A stretch of DNA of 5,303 nucleotides, from positions 1 through 5,303 of the forward strand of contig NZ_CALIII010000272.1 in assembly GCF_938018145.1 (NCBI RefSeq). Direction: 5' to 3'. Position 1 is the first letter of the stretch. Each line of letters starts with the position of its first letter. This stretch comes from an uncultured Campylobacter sp. (GTDB taxonomy: Bacteria > Campylobacterota > Campylobacteria > Campylobacterales > Campylobacteraceae). The notes below the pieces were generated by a model. That model ran no database searches. It was not told the DNA's origin and saw only the letters and a list, made by a program, of their open reading frames with translations. The translations under genes were made by a program, and so were the position numbers. Positions 1 to 5,303 of the stretch are shown in pieces.

Positions 1-1011
1 CACACTAGCGGTTACGAGACGCTATATGCGCACACTAGCGGCTTTGCTAAAGGTATAAAAAGCGGAGTAAAAGTTAAGCAAGGTCAGCTCATCGCATATG
101 TCGGAAACACGGGTATGAGTACGGGTTCGCACCTGCATTTCGGCGTTTATAAAAACGGTAACGCTATAAACCCGGAGACCGAGATAAAGGTAGCTAAAAG
201 CGTATTTGCCTTAAATGAAAGCGCTAAATTTCAAAAATATATAAAGCAGTTTGAAAACAAGATAAAAGAGTATGCCAACAAGGATGAAATCCCTGAAAAA
301 GAGCAAAAATTTGATGCGGCGATGGACTGGGAGCATCCTATAACCGAGCCAAAAGCAGACGTAAATTTGACGATGACGGATGCAAATTCTACCTTTTCTA
401 GCGGAGATTTAAATTTAACTACGGAGACGAAAAGGGCAGAGGAAAATTTAACTAACATCGGCTCTTTAAAAACCGATATAAATTTGACAAAAGAGACAAA
501 GGGTGACGACAAGGAAGACAATGCGACCAAAACCGAAGCAAATTTGACGAGCGAGCTTACAAGCAGCGCCGACGATGTAAATTTGACGGACTCAAATTTA
601 ACTAAAACAGAGTCAAATTTGACCGTGCAGCCTAAAGCCGAAAACAACTCCTCTGGGACCAAAACGGACGCAAACGAAACGGCAAATTTAGCCGCGGCAA
701 AATCAGCAAAACCGGAGTCAAATTTGACCTCCGCAAAAGCGTCAAACAAGGCGGCAAGCAAGACTGAGCCAAAAAAATCAAGCAAAGAGGCGAAAAAATC
801 TGAGTCAAATTCGTCCGCTAAAAATAAAGACAAAACAAAACAGACGGATAAGAAAAAGGACAAAACAAATAAAGAAACCAAAACCGAGTCCAAAAAGAAA
901 AAAGACGTAAACGCCAGCAAAGATAAGTCTAAAAAGCAAAAAGACGCCGCCGATAAAAAGGCAAAATCAAAAGGCAAAACCGCCGAGTCAAGCGACAAAA
1001 AGAGTAAATGA
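1..1011 (+). CDS. M23-family (LytM-type) peptidoglycan metallopeptidase, 5'-truncated, with long sequon-rich low-complexity tail
   Basis: The frame is open from base 1 to the TGA at 1009-1011, so the true start lies upstream; the ATG at 115 is internal to the catalytic domain. The first ~58 codons are the end of an M23 endopeptidase domain: the YAH catalytic-type histidine (31-33), the [14 protein letters not shown] stretch, then GSHLHF with the HxH zinc/catalytic motif (130-138), and a closing NGNAINP. The other zinc ligands (His, Asp) would be upstream. M23 enzymes cut peptide cross-links of peptidoglycan in the periplasm or at the envelope. After a charged, probably helical linker (about 175-345) comes a disordered-looking tail of over 200 residues. 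Fifteen D/E-X-N-X-S/T sites lie at 358-918; the tail then becomes lysine-rich (35 Lys in the last 93 residues, no Arg). Such a tail is not part of the M23 family domain. The gene overlaps the next one by 4 bases. Family call is firm; the substrate and tail function are unknown. Confidence 0.9.
   Translation, partial: HTSGYETLYAHTSGFAKGIKSGVKVKQGQLIAYVGNTGMSTGSHLHFGVYKNGNAINPETEIKVAKSVFALNESAKFQKYIKQFENKIKEYANKDEIPEKEQKFDAAMDWEHPITEPKADVNLTMTDANSTFSSGDLNLTTETKRAEENLTNIGSLKTDINLTKETKGDDKEDNATKTEANLTSELTSSADDVNLTDSNLTKTESNLTVQPKAENNSSGTKTDANETANLAAAKSAKPESNLTSAKASNKAASKTEPKKSSKEAKKSESNSSAKNKDKTKQTDKKKDKTNKETKTESKKKKDVNASKDKSKKQKDAADKKAKSKGKTAESSDKKSK
358..918 (+). other. Array of 15 bacterial N-glycosylation sequons (D/E-X-N-X-S/T) in the M23 tail
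   Basis: The acceptor Asn codons start at 364, 385, 412, 445, 481, 520, 541, 580, 595, 616, 646, 673, 721, 808 and 910. Each has Asp or Glu at -2 and Ser or Thr at +2, with no proline between. Most are of the form D/E-x-N-L-T; others are DANST, EDNAT, ENNSS, DANET, ESNSS and DVNAS. This matches the known extended consensus of Campylobacter PglB, which transfers a lipid-linked glycan to periplasmic proteins. No N-X-S/T triplet in the tail lacks the acidic residue. The motif match is seen directly; glycosylation is inferred and depends on the tail being periplasmic and a pgl system being present elsewhere in the genome. Confidence 0.75.
610..729 (+). repeat. Short direct repeats gagtcaaatttgacc within the M23 tail
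   Basis: An identical 15-mer occurs at 610-624 and 715-729, and a truncated copy (first 10 bases) at 802-811; each encodes the E-S-N core of a sequon. Looser AAATTTGAC/AAATTTAAC copies start at about 363, 411, 444, 480, 540, 579 and 594. They suggest that the tail grew partly by short duplications or was seeded by an oligonucleotide that is common in this genome. The copies are imperfect and irregularly spaced, so this is not a clean tandem array. Confidence 0.6.
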
Positions 1012-2384
1012 TGGAAGAAAACGAGCAATTAAACGAAGCCAAAGAACTGCTAGACTCGCACCTAAACGAGACGATCGATAAGGAGCTAAGCCCCGCCGAC
1101 CTCGCCCAGCACCTAAAAACGCTCAAAAAGCACGATGAGGAGCTCTTTGGCGAGTATCTCGAAAAGCTCGACCCCGAGATCCTGGGCGACGTAGCGATCG
1201 AGATGCCAGATCACATGCTAAAGGACGTGATCGAGCAGATACCCAGCGACAAGATCATTGAGGCGATCGAGGAGCTAGAGAGCGACGACGCCGCCGAGCT
1301 TTTGGAGTATATCGAGGAGATCGACGAACAAAAGGCCAAGGAGCTCTTTGACGGCCTAGACAAGGACGATCAGGAGGAGATTTTACGTATCCGCAGCTAC
1401 GACGAGGGCGAAGCGGGCGCGTTCATGCAGACGGAGCTTTTTAGCGCGCATATCGACGAGCAGCTAAAAACGGCGGTCGAGCGGCTAAGGCGCGAGAAAG
1501 AAGAAGGCAAACTAGAAAACGTCTCGCAGCTTTTTATCACCGACAAAAAGGGCGTTTTGCTCCATGCGGTGCCGCTTGAGGATCTGATACTATTTGACTT
1601 TAACCAAACCTTAAGAGAGATCATCGCAAAGAGCGAAGAGGATAAATACAAACCCAATGTAGCCGTCGATAACGAGCCTATCGAGACGGTCGTAGAAACG
1701 GTCGAAAACTACGATATGAACTCGATCGCGGTCGTCGATAGCAAGGGCTATTTGCTCGGTCGTATCACCACTGACGACATCCACGACTTTATAAAAGAAA
1801 GCGCCACGGAGCAAATTTATAACCTAGCCGGCGTCGACGACGAAGCTGAGGAAGAGGATACGAGCCTGGTTAAGGCCACTCGCGCGCGCGCCGTTTGGCT
1901 GCTTATAAATTTATTTACCGCGCTTATTAGCTCCTCGATCATCGGGCTTTTTGACGAGACTATAGCTAGCTACGTAGCGCTCGCGGTGCTGATGCCAATC
2001 GTAGCATCCATGGGCGGAAACACCGGCACGCAGGCGCTTACGGTTACCGTGCGCCGACTAACTCTGGGAGAGATCGAGTTTAAAAACGCCGCAAATGCGC
2101 TAAAACGCGAGGTCGGCATCGCGCTTATAAACGGACTAACCTTTGCGTTTTTGATGGGCGTTATCGCTTCTTTGTGGTTTAACCGCCCGATGCTTGGCGT
2201 AGTTATCGGCGCTTCGATGTTGATAAATTTGTTTTTCGCCGGATTTTTCGGTACTTTGATACCGCTAAGCTTAAAGAAATTTGACATCGATCCCGCCGTC
2301 GGCTCTGCCGTGCTGCTTACCACCGTTACCGATACGGTCGGCTTTTTTAGCTTTTTAGGACTGGCAAAATGGATACTTCTGTAA
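1008..2384 (+). CDS. mgtE: MgtE-family magnesium transporter
   Basis: The 458-residue product is close to the usual MgtE length (about 450) and shows the full domain order. An acidic helical MgtE_N superhelix spans residues ~25-130, and a CBS-domain pair spans ~138-265 (including the [20 protein letters not shown] stretch typical of the second CBS domain). An acidic linker (DDEAEEED, ~277-284) follows, then about five membrane helices at ~294-456. Family signatures are [14 protein letters not shown] (329-342) and the Asp in TTVTDTVGF (D442), which corresponds to the pore aspartate of MgtE. MgtE is a homodimeric inner-membrane Mg2+ channel; in characterised members the N and CBS domains bind Mg2+ and close the pore when cytosolic Mg2+ is high. 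ATGATG offers starts at 1008 and 1011; the purine-rich AAAAAGAG (997-1004) spaces better for 1011. No Mg2+ riboswitch can precede it, because it overlaps the M23 gene by 4 bases and so is probably translationally coupled. Confidence 0.95.
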   Translation: MMEENEQLNEAKELLDSHLNETIDKELSPADLAQHLKTLKKHDEELFGEYLEKLDPEILGDVAIEMPDHMLKDVIEQIPSDKIIEAIEELESDDAAELLEYIEEIDEQKAKELFDGLDKDDQEEILRIRSYDEGEAGAFMQTELFSAHIDEQLKTAVERLRREKEEGKLENVSQLFITDKKGVLLHAVPLEDLILFDFNQTLREIIAKSEEDKYKPNVAVDNEPIETVVETVENYDMNSIAVVDSKGYLLGRITTDDIHDFIKESATEQIYNLAGVDDEAEEEDTSLVKATRARAVWLLINLFTALISSSIIGLFDETIASYVALAVLMPIVASMGGNTGTQALTVTVRRLTLGEIEFKNAANALKREVGIALINGLTFAFLMGVIASLWFNRPMLGVVIGASMLINLFFAGFFGTLIPLSLKKFDIDPAVGSAVLLTTVTDTVGFFSFLGLAKWILL

Positions 2385-2968
2385 AAAATATCAAGATAGA
2401 AAATTTAACCTCCCCGCGCTACGTAAAGCCGTATCAAATTTCCTTTGATCTGTGCGAAAAGTCCGTCAGATGGGAGTGTATCAAGGCTCACGACAGCGTC
2501 TCGGTGCTGCTTTATCACGAGGACAAGGACGCGTTTTTGCTGGTTAAGCAGTTTCGCCCCGCCGTTTGGTTTAACCTGCAAGAAGGACGCGAGCTAAATT
2601 TGACGCAAAAGGGCGACGAGGGCTACACATATGAGCTTTGCGCGGGTCTGATGGATAAAGGCAAGAGCGAGGAGCAGACCGTCATCGAGGAGATCGCCGA
2701 GGAGACGGGCTTTGCCGTGAGCAAGGTGGAGCGCATAACCTCCACCCGCGGCGCGCTGGGATTTGGCGGAGCGAAGCAGACGATGTTTTTTGCTACGATA
2801 AACGATGCGATGAAGATCGGCGAGGGTGGCGGCATAGACGGCGAAAATATCGAGCCTGTTTACGTGCCGCTTGAGCGGGCGCGGGAGTTTATGTTTGACG
2901 AAACCAAAACCAAGGCTACGGGGCTGATGTTTGCTTTTATGTGGTTTTTTGCCAAATTTAACCGTTAG
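2369..2968 (+). CDS. Nudix hydrolase, NUDT14-like UDP-sugar (UDP-glucose/ADP-ribose) diphosphatase
   Basis: The 199-residue protein has the layout of the NUDT14/UGPPase group: an N-terminal strand region, HDSVSVLLYHEDKD (41-54), LLVKQFRPAVW (57-67), YELCAG leading into the Nudix box (G93-F115), then GGAKQTMFFA (133-142), GEGGGI (151-156) and a hydrophobic C-terminal helix. The box keeps Gly1, the EE-x-x-EE-x-G-F core (E107, E108, E111, E112, G114, F115) and thus the metal-binding glutamates. Position 7 is Lys instead of Glu and position 15 is Glu instead of Arg; non-canonical boxes are known in the NUDT14 group. These enzymes hydrolyse UDP-glucose or ADP-ribose to the sugar phosphate plus NMP in the cytosol, using Mg2+. 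The start at 2369 lies inside the end of mgtE (16-base overlap) with AGGA at 2357-2360, indicating coupling. Resemblance to NUDT14 is from memory of the family; the actual substrate is inferred. Confidence 0.85.
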   Translation: MDTSVKNIKIENLTSPRYVKPYQISFDLCEKSVRWECIKAHDSVSVLLYHEDKDAFLLVKQFRPAVWFNLQEGRELNLTQKGDEGYTYELCAGLMDKGKSEEQTVIEEIAEETGFAVSKVERITSTRGALGFGGAKQTMFFATINDAMKIGEGGGIDGENIEPVYVPLERAREFMFDETKTKATGLMFAFMWFFAKFNR

Positions 2969-2995
2969 TTCGTGTCAAATTTCAAATTTCACGAA
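2969..2995 (+). other. Small inverted repeat after the Nudix gene
   Basis: TTCGTG (2969-2974) pairs with CACGAA (2990-2995), and AAAT/ATTT inside can add four pairs past a 2-base bulge. It begins directly after the Nudix stop codon. It is followed by AAAATAATC rather than a T-run, so it is a poor intrinsic terminator on the plus strand. It may be an mRNA 3'-end or processing hairpin, or simply reflect the recurring AAATTT oligonucleotide. I see no convincing sigma-70 -10 box in the 52-base gap, so whether the downstream genes have their own promoter is open. Confidence 0.35.
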
Positions 2996-3020
2996 AAATA
3001 ATCAAATTTAAGGAAAACAA

Positions 3021-3656
3021 ATGCTAAAGAAAATAGTTTGCGTCGCTTTTTTGGCGTCCGCGGCTTTTGCCGCCGTGCCTGCTTTCGAGGAGGCGAGTGC
3101 GGAGCTAGCTCAAAACAACTACGACAACGCCTTAAAGCTTTTTGAGAAGTCTTGCTACGAGGAGAAAAATATCGTAGGCTGCTATGCCGCGGGCTTTATA
3201 AACATTAACGCCTATTCGCAAAACTCTAGCGAGGCAAAAGGCTTCGAGCAGTTTTCAAAGGCTTGCGACGCGGGAGATATGGACGGATGCAAATCTCTGG
3301 GCGATATCTACGAAAACGGACAGGCCGGACAGGAAACCGACTATAAAAAGGCGATGAAATTTCACGAAAAAGCTTGCGAGGGCAAAGTAGGCGCCGCATG
3401 CGCGAGAGTGGCCGGATACTACGACTACAACAGCGGGGGTACCGAGCAAAATTTAGCCAAAGCGTCTAAATTTTACGAAACCGCGTGCAAGTACGAGGAC
3501 GCGAGCGGCTGCCACGCGCTAGCTGATATGTACGAAAGGGGCGAGGGTGTGAAAAAAGATGAGATAAAGGCGATGGATTTTTACGGGTTAGCTTGCGACT
3601 ACGGCTCTAGGGGAGCTTGCGCCGATTTTAGAAAACTTTATAAAAACAAAAAATAA
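3021..3656 (+). CDS. Secreted cysteine-rich Sel1-repeat (Hcp-like) protein, copy 1
   Basis: The 211-residue product starts with a Sec signal peptide (MLKK, then a hydrophobic core, with likely cleavage after AFA at residue 17). The mature part consists of five Sel1-like alpha/alpha repeats of 36-37 residues. Each carries a cysteine pair: C45/C54, C82/C90, C119/C127, C156/C164 and C192/C200. One pair per repeat, bridging the two helices, is the hallmark of the Helicobacter cysteine-rich (Hcp) proteins, which fold in the oxidising periplasm and can be secreted. Typical repeat text is FYETACKYEDASGCHALADM. Cys7 lies in the signal peptide too early for a lipobox. AAGGA at 3010-3014 is the ribosome site. 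It is the first of three adjacent paralogs. Some family members were described as weak beta-lactamases or penicillin binders; nothing in the sequence assigns a function here, and a protein-binding scaffold role is equally likely. Confidence 0.85.
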   Translation: MLKKIVCVAFLASAAFAAVPAFEEASAELAQNNYDNALKLFEKSCYEEKNIVGCYAAGFININAYSQNSSEAKGFEQFSKACDAGDMDGCKSLGDIYENGQAGQETDYKKAMKFHEKACEGKVGAACARVAGYYDYNSGGTEQNLAKASKFYETACKYEDASGCHALADMYERGEGVKKDEIKAMDFYGLACDYGSRGACADFRKLYKNKK

Positions 3657-3665
3657 GGAGCCGCT

Positions 3666-4313
3666 ATGTTTAAGAAAATTTATCTTGTTTTGATTTTAGC
3701 CGGATTGGCGGCCGCGCAGACGAATTTTGAGATCGCGACGAAAAAATACCTGCAAGATATGGGCGATAAAAACGTGCCCAAACTCTACGAAAAGTCGTGC
3801 CGCGAGGATAAAAACGCCGTAGGTTGCTACATAGCCGCGCAGCTAAAAGCCTATCAAACATACGACCTAAAAGACGATGACGAGTATGCGCGAATAAACA
3901 GCGAAGTTTTGGAGCTTTATAAAAGCGCTTGCGATCTTGGCTACGCTAAAGCTTGCTCGGCGGCAGGCGATTTTTACGACTCTAAGCCGTCAAATGACAA
4001 TTTCGTCGTAGAGCCAGACGACACGGAAAAATCGGCCGAATTTTATGAAAAAGCATGCGAGAGCAAAGACGGGGAGGCTTGCCTAAAGATAGCTAAACAG
4101 CACGATAGCGCCTCAAAATTCGCCGATGCGCTAAAATACTATAAACTAGCCTGCGAAGCGAGAGAGGCCGAGGGCTGCTACAACGCGGCGGACATCTACG
4201 AGTCAGGCGACGGAACGCCTAAAAATAGCACCGAGGCGGCTAAATATTACGGTCTTGCTTGCGAAAACGGTCTTGGTCGCGGCTGCGCCAAATCTAAAAA
4301 ATTTAGCAAATAG
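3666..4313 (+). CDS. Secreted cysteine-rich Sel1-repeat (Hcp-like) protein, copy 2
   Basis: The 215-residue paralog has a signal peptide of MFKK plus a hydrophobic core, with likely cleavage after AAA or AAAQ (residues 15-18). Five cysteine pairs follow: C45/C54, C89/C97, C131/C139, C163/C171 and C199/C207. The first pair, in YEKSCREDKNAVGCY, has one residue more between cysteines than the others, as in both neighbours. Spacing between pairs is less regular than in copy 1: a 44-residue step to the second pair with a charged insertion (YDLKDDDEYARIN), an insertion near 104-120 (SKPSNDNFVVEPDD), and a short 32-residue fourth step. This suggests divergence in the loops between helices. AAGGAG at 3655-3660 overlaps the previous stop and sits 5 bases from the ATG; the gap between genes is 9 bases, so co-transcription is very likely. 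No function can be assigned beyond the secreted repeat scaffold. Confidence 0.85.
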   Translation: MFKKIYLVLILAGLAAAQTNFEIATKKYLQDMGDKNVPKLYEKSCREDKNAVGCYIAAQLKAYQTYDLKDDDEYARINSEVLELYKSACDLGYAKACSAAGDFYDSKPSNDNFVVEPDDTEKSAEFYEKACESKDGEACLKIAKQHDSASKFADALKYYKLACEAREAEGCYNAADIYESGDGTPKNSTEAAKYYGLACENGLGRGCAKSKKFSK

Positions 4314-4317
4314 GAGG
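4312..4317 (+). promoter_or_regulatory. Shine-Dalgarno AGGAGG that selects a TTG start
   Basis: AGGAGG overlaps the stop codon of copy 2 (TAG, 4311-4313) and lies 5 bases before the TTG at 4323, the same spacing as AAGGAG to ATG in the preceding gene. An ATG at 4318 touches the site directly and opens a frame that stops after two codons (ATG CGT TGA), so it is too close and out of frame to start the protein. Confidence 0.75.
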
Positions 4318-4322
4318 ATGCG

Positions 4323-4952
4323 TTGAGAAAGATTATTTTAGCTGCGTTTTTAGCGGCGGCGGCCTTTGGCGGGAATTTTGAACAAGCTACGAAAATTTAT
4401 CTAAAAAAATCGGACTTCGAAAACGGCGCACGACTGTTTGAAAAATCTTGCAACGACGATAAAAATGCCGCCGGCTGCTATATGGCGGCGTTTTTGGGCG
4501 AGCAGGGGCTCTCATATAACGACGATGACGGCGGCGAAAAGACCTTCGCGCTATATAAAAAGGCCTGCGATATGGGCGACATGGACGGCTGCACGGCCGT
4601 AGCCGCGGTGTACGAGGGCACCATACTGTGGCAAATCTCTCAGATAGACTACGAAAAGGCGGCGGCGCTTTATGAAAAAGCCTGCGAGGGCGGAGTCGGC
4701 GAGGCGTGCTATAGGGCAGCTGCTCATCACAGCGGCGAATACGGCGGCGCAAAAGATCCGCAAAAAGTCCGCAAATACTACTCGCTAGCCTGCGACCACA
4801 AGGACTCGCAAGGCTGCTATATGCTCGCGCAAGGATACGAAAAGAGCGAAAATGATATGAAAAAAGCGATGGATATCTACGGGACCGCTTGCGACTACGG
4901 ATATACGGAAGGCTGCGTTAAATTTAGAGAGCTCGTTAAAAAAACGAAATAA
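4323..4952 (+). CDS. Secreted cysteine-rich Sel1-repeat (Hcp-like) protein, copy 3, TTG start
   Basis: The 209-residue paralog begins at TTG: the protein aligns with its neighbours from this point (M-R-K-I-I-L then an alanine-rich core AAFLAAAAF, with likely cleavage near residues 15-17). Only this start gives a complete signal peptide behind a well-placed AGGAGG. Cysteine pairs are C43/C52, C82/C90, C121/C129, C157/C165 and C190/C198, the same five-pair scheme. The first repeat, FEKSCNDDKNAAGCYMAAF, is closely similar to the other two copies. All three end in a short basic segment after the last pair (FRELVKKTK here). The gap to copy 2 is 9 bases. The second-to-third segment has a hydrophobic insertion (TILWQISQIDY, ~100-110) absent from the other copies. 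Likely periplasmic or exported; function unknown. Confidence 0.85.
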   Translation: MRKIILAAFLAAAAFGGNFEQATKIYLKKSDFENGARLFEKSCNDDKNAAGCYMAAFLGEQGLSYNDDDGGEKTFALYKKACDMGDMDGCTAVAAVYEGTILWQISQIDYEKAAALYEKACEGGVGEACYRAAAHHSGEYGGAKDPQKVRKYYSLACDHKDSQGCYMLAQGYEKSENDMKKAMDIYGTACDYGYTEGCVKFRELVKKTK

Positions 4953-4958
4953 AATTTC

Positions 4959-4993
4959 GCGCCTCGCTAGATTTTGGCTGCTGGGCGAGGTGC
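4959..4993 (+). terminator. GC-rich hairpin, probable (bidirectional) intrinsic terminator
   Basis: GCGCCTCGC (4959-4967) pairs with GCGAGGTGC (4985-4993): nine pairs with one G-U, around a 17-base loop. It begins 6 bases after the stop of the last Sel1 gene. On the plus strand the tail (AGATTTAAATTT) is only moderately T-rich. Read from the minus strand the hairpin is followed by GAAATTTTATTTCG and then a T-run, a better terminator for the convergent gene. A shared terminator between convergent genes is the simplest reading. Confidence 0.6.
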
Positions 4994-5003
4994 AGATTTA
5001 AAT

Positions 5004-5300
5004 TTATGGAAAGATACTTTGTGCAAGTTTGTTTTTTCTTTTGCTAAATATTATTAATTCTGTTTTTGCCTTGCTTATGTTTATACCTTTATTTATTAAA
5101 AAGTATCGTTTGATTTCTAGATATTCTTGCGTTGCGGTTATAAAAATATTTATTATCGTGCCGTCTTTAAAATATATTGCCAAGCGGTCATATAGTAATC
5201 TATTAAAGCATATGCTGCCCTGCAATGCGCAAATAATGCTCTTTGGCAAAAAGAAAATCGCGATAAACAATATAGCTATGATTATAAAATCATTAAACAT
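5004..5300 (-). CDS. Small putative membrane protein, unrecognised, AT-rich
   Basis: The 98-codon minus-strand frame runs from an ATG at 5298-5300 to a TAA at 5004-5006. Only three bases lie upstream in the window and that codon (TTT) is open, so the true start could be further upstream and the gene partial. Residues ~4-19 (DFIIIAILFIAIFFLP) form one strongly hydrophobic helix. The rest looks like a small soluble domain: a strand pair (RLAIYFKDGTIINIFITA) followed by a helix and a lysine-rich end (KTELIIFSKRKNKLAQ). I do not recognise a family. G+C is about 30% over 5041-5280 (72 of 240 by hand count), well below the Sel1 and mgtE genes, which may mean an acquired or poorly conserved gene. 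It is convergent with the Sel1 block. Support comes from the sensible protein layout and from the lack of any competing plus-strand gene; it could still be spurious. Confidence 0.55.
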   Translation of the reverse strand: MFNDFIIIAILFIAIFFLPKSIICALQGSICFNRLLYDRLAIYFKDGTIINIFITATQEYLEIKRYFLINKGINISKAKTELIIFSKRKNKLAQSIFP

Positions 5301-5303
5301 AAA

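Noticed and set aside
1..41. Direct repeat CACACTAGCGG at 1-11 and 31-41
   Set aside because: It encodes His-Thr-Ser-Gly twice within the conserved M23 domain; it is explained by the protein and is not a mobile-element or attachment site.
363..811. Repeated AAATTTGAC copies as a CRISPR or iteron array
   Set aside because: Copies are short, irregularly spaced, lie inside a coding frame, and the same word occurs elsewhere in the window.
231..1028. Long minus-strand frame (265 codons) opposite the M23 tail, with repeating VKF-S text
   Set aside because: It is the antisense shadow of the repeated NLT/Lys-rich tail, whose low-complexity codons avoid creating reverse stops. The plus-strand frame is continuous with a clear M23 domain.
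2591..2605. E-L-N-L-T sequon in the Nudix protein (Asn77)
   Set aside because: It matches the PglB consensus, but the protein has no signal peptide and Nudix enzymes are cytosolic, so it should not meet the oligosaccharyltransferase. It does show that the motif can arise by chance from the common oligonucleotide.
3039..3041. Cys7 of Sel1 copy 1 as a lipoprotein cysteine
   Set aside because: It sits within the first hydrophobic residues without a lipobox, and the sister proteins lack it. Signal peptidase I cleavage after the AFA is more consistent.
3222..3230. N-S-S and N-S-T triplets in Sel1 copies 1 and 2 as glycosylation sites
   Set aside because: Both lack Asp or Glu at -2 (Ser in copy 1, Pro in copy 2), so they do not fit the bacterial consensus.
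4387..4763. Minus-strand frames of 70 and 121 codons opposite Sel1 copy 3
   Set aside because: They are rich in Arg/Pro or otherwise unstructured, are antisense to a well-supported gene, and have no plausible domain or ribosome site.

Overview
The window looks like a chromosomal segment of a Campylobacter-type epsilonproteobacterium, most plausibly one of the higher-GC oral/gut species (C. showae, rectus, curvus, concisus or gracilis group). This is inferred from three things: the oligonucleotide AAATTTGAC/AAATTTAAC recurs in many genes, acceptor sites of the Campylobacter PglB N-glycosylation type are abundant, and there are Helicobacter/Campylobacter-style cysteine-rich Sel1 (Hcp-like) proteins. 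The species itself cannot be read from the sequence.

Layout. (1) Positions 1-1011 (+) hold the 3' part of an M23 (LytM-type) peptidoglycan peptidase gene. The catalytic domain ends near 175 and is followed by a very long, low-complexity tail. (2) Positions 1008-2384 (+) encode an MgtE magnesium channel/transporter, overlapping the M23 gene by 4 bases. (3) Positions 2369-2968 (+) encode a Nudix hydrolase of the NUDT14 (UDP-sugar diphosphatase) type, overlapping mgtE by 16 bases. These three genes look like one translationally coupled unit. (4) After a 52-base gap come three tandem paralogous genes at 3021-3656, 3666-4313 and 4323-4952 (+). Each encodes a secreted Sel1-repeat protein with exactly five cysteine pairs. 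They are separated by 9-base gaps that contain strong Shine-Dalgarno sequences. (5) A GC-rich hairpin at 4959-4993 separates this block from a convergent, AT-rich (about 30% G+C) small membrane-protein ORF on the minus strand (5004-5300), which may continue past the window.

The most striking feature is the M23 tail. It carries fifteen D/E-X-N-X-S/T motifs, the extended acceptor sequon of the bacterial oligosaccharyltransferase PglB, within about 187 residues. Every N-X-S/T triplet in the tail has the acidic residue at -2. The last ~90 residues are about 38% lysine. The tail reads like a mucin-like, potentially hyper-N-glycosylated region joined to a basic anchor on a cell-wall hydrolase. The main alternative is that the genome-wide AAATTTGAC bias, which encodes Asn-Leu-Thr in one frame, has seeded the motifs. 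Both readings are given in the findings.

How the genes might work together is inference only. The first three combine cell-wall remodelling, Mg2+ supply and nucleotide-sugar turnover. The Sel1 trio is a separate periplasmic or secreted protein family made by local duplication.
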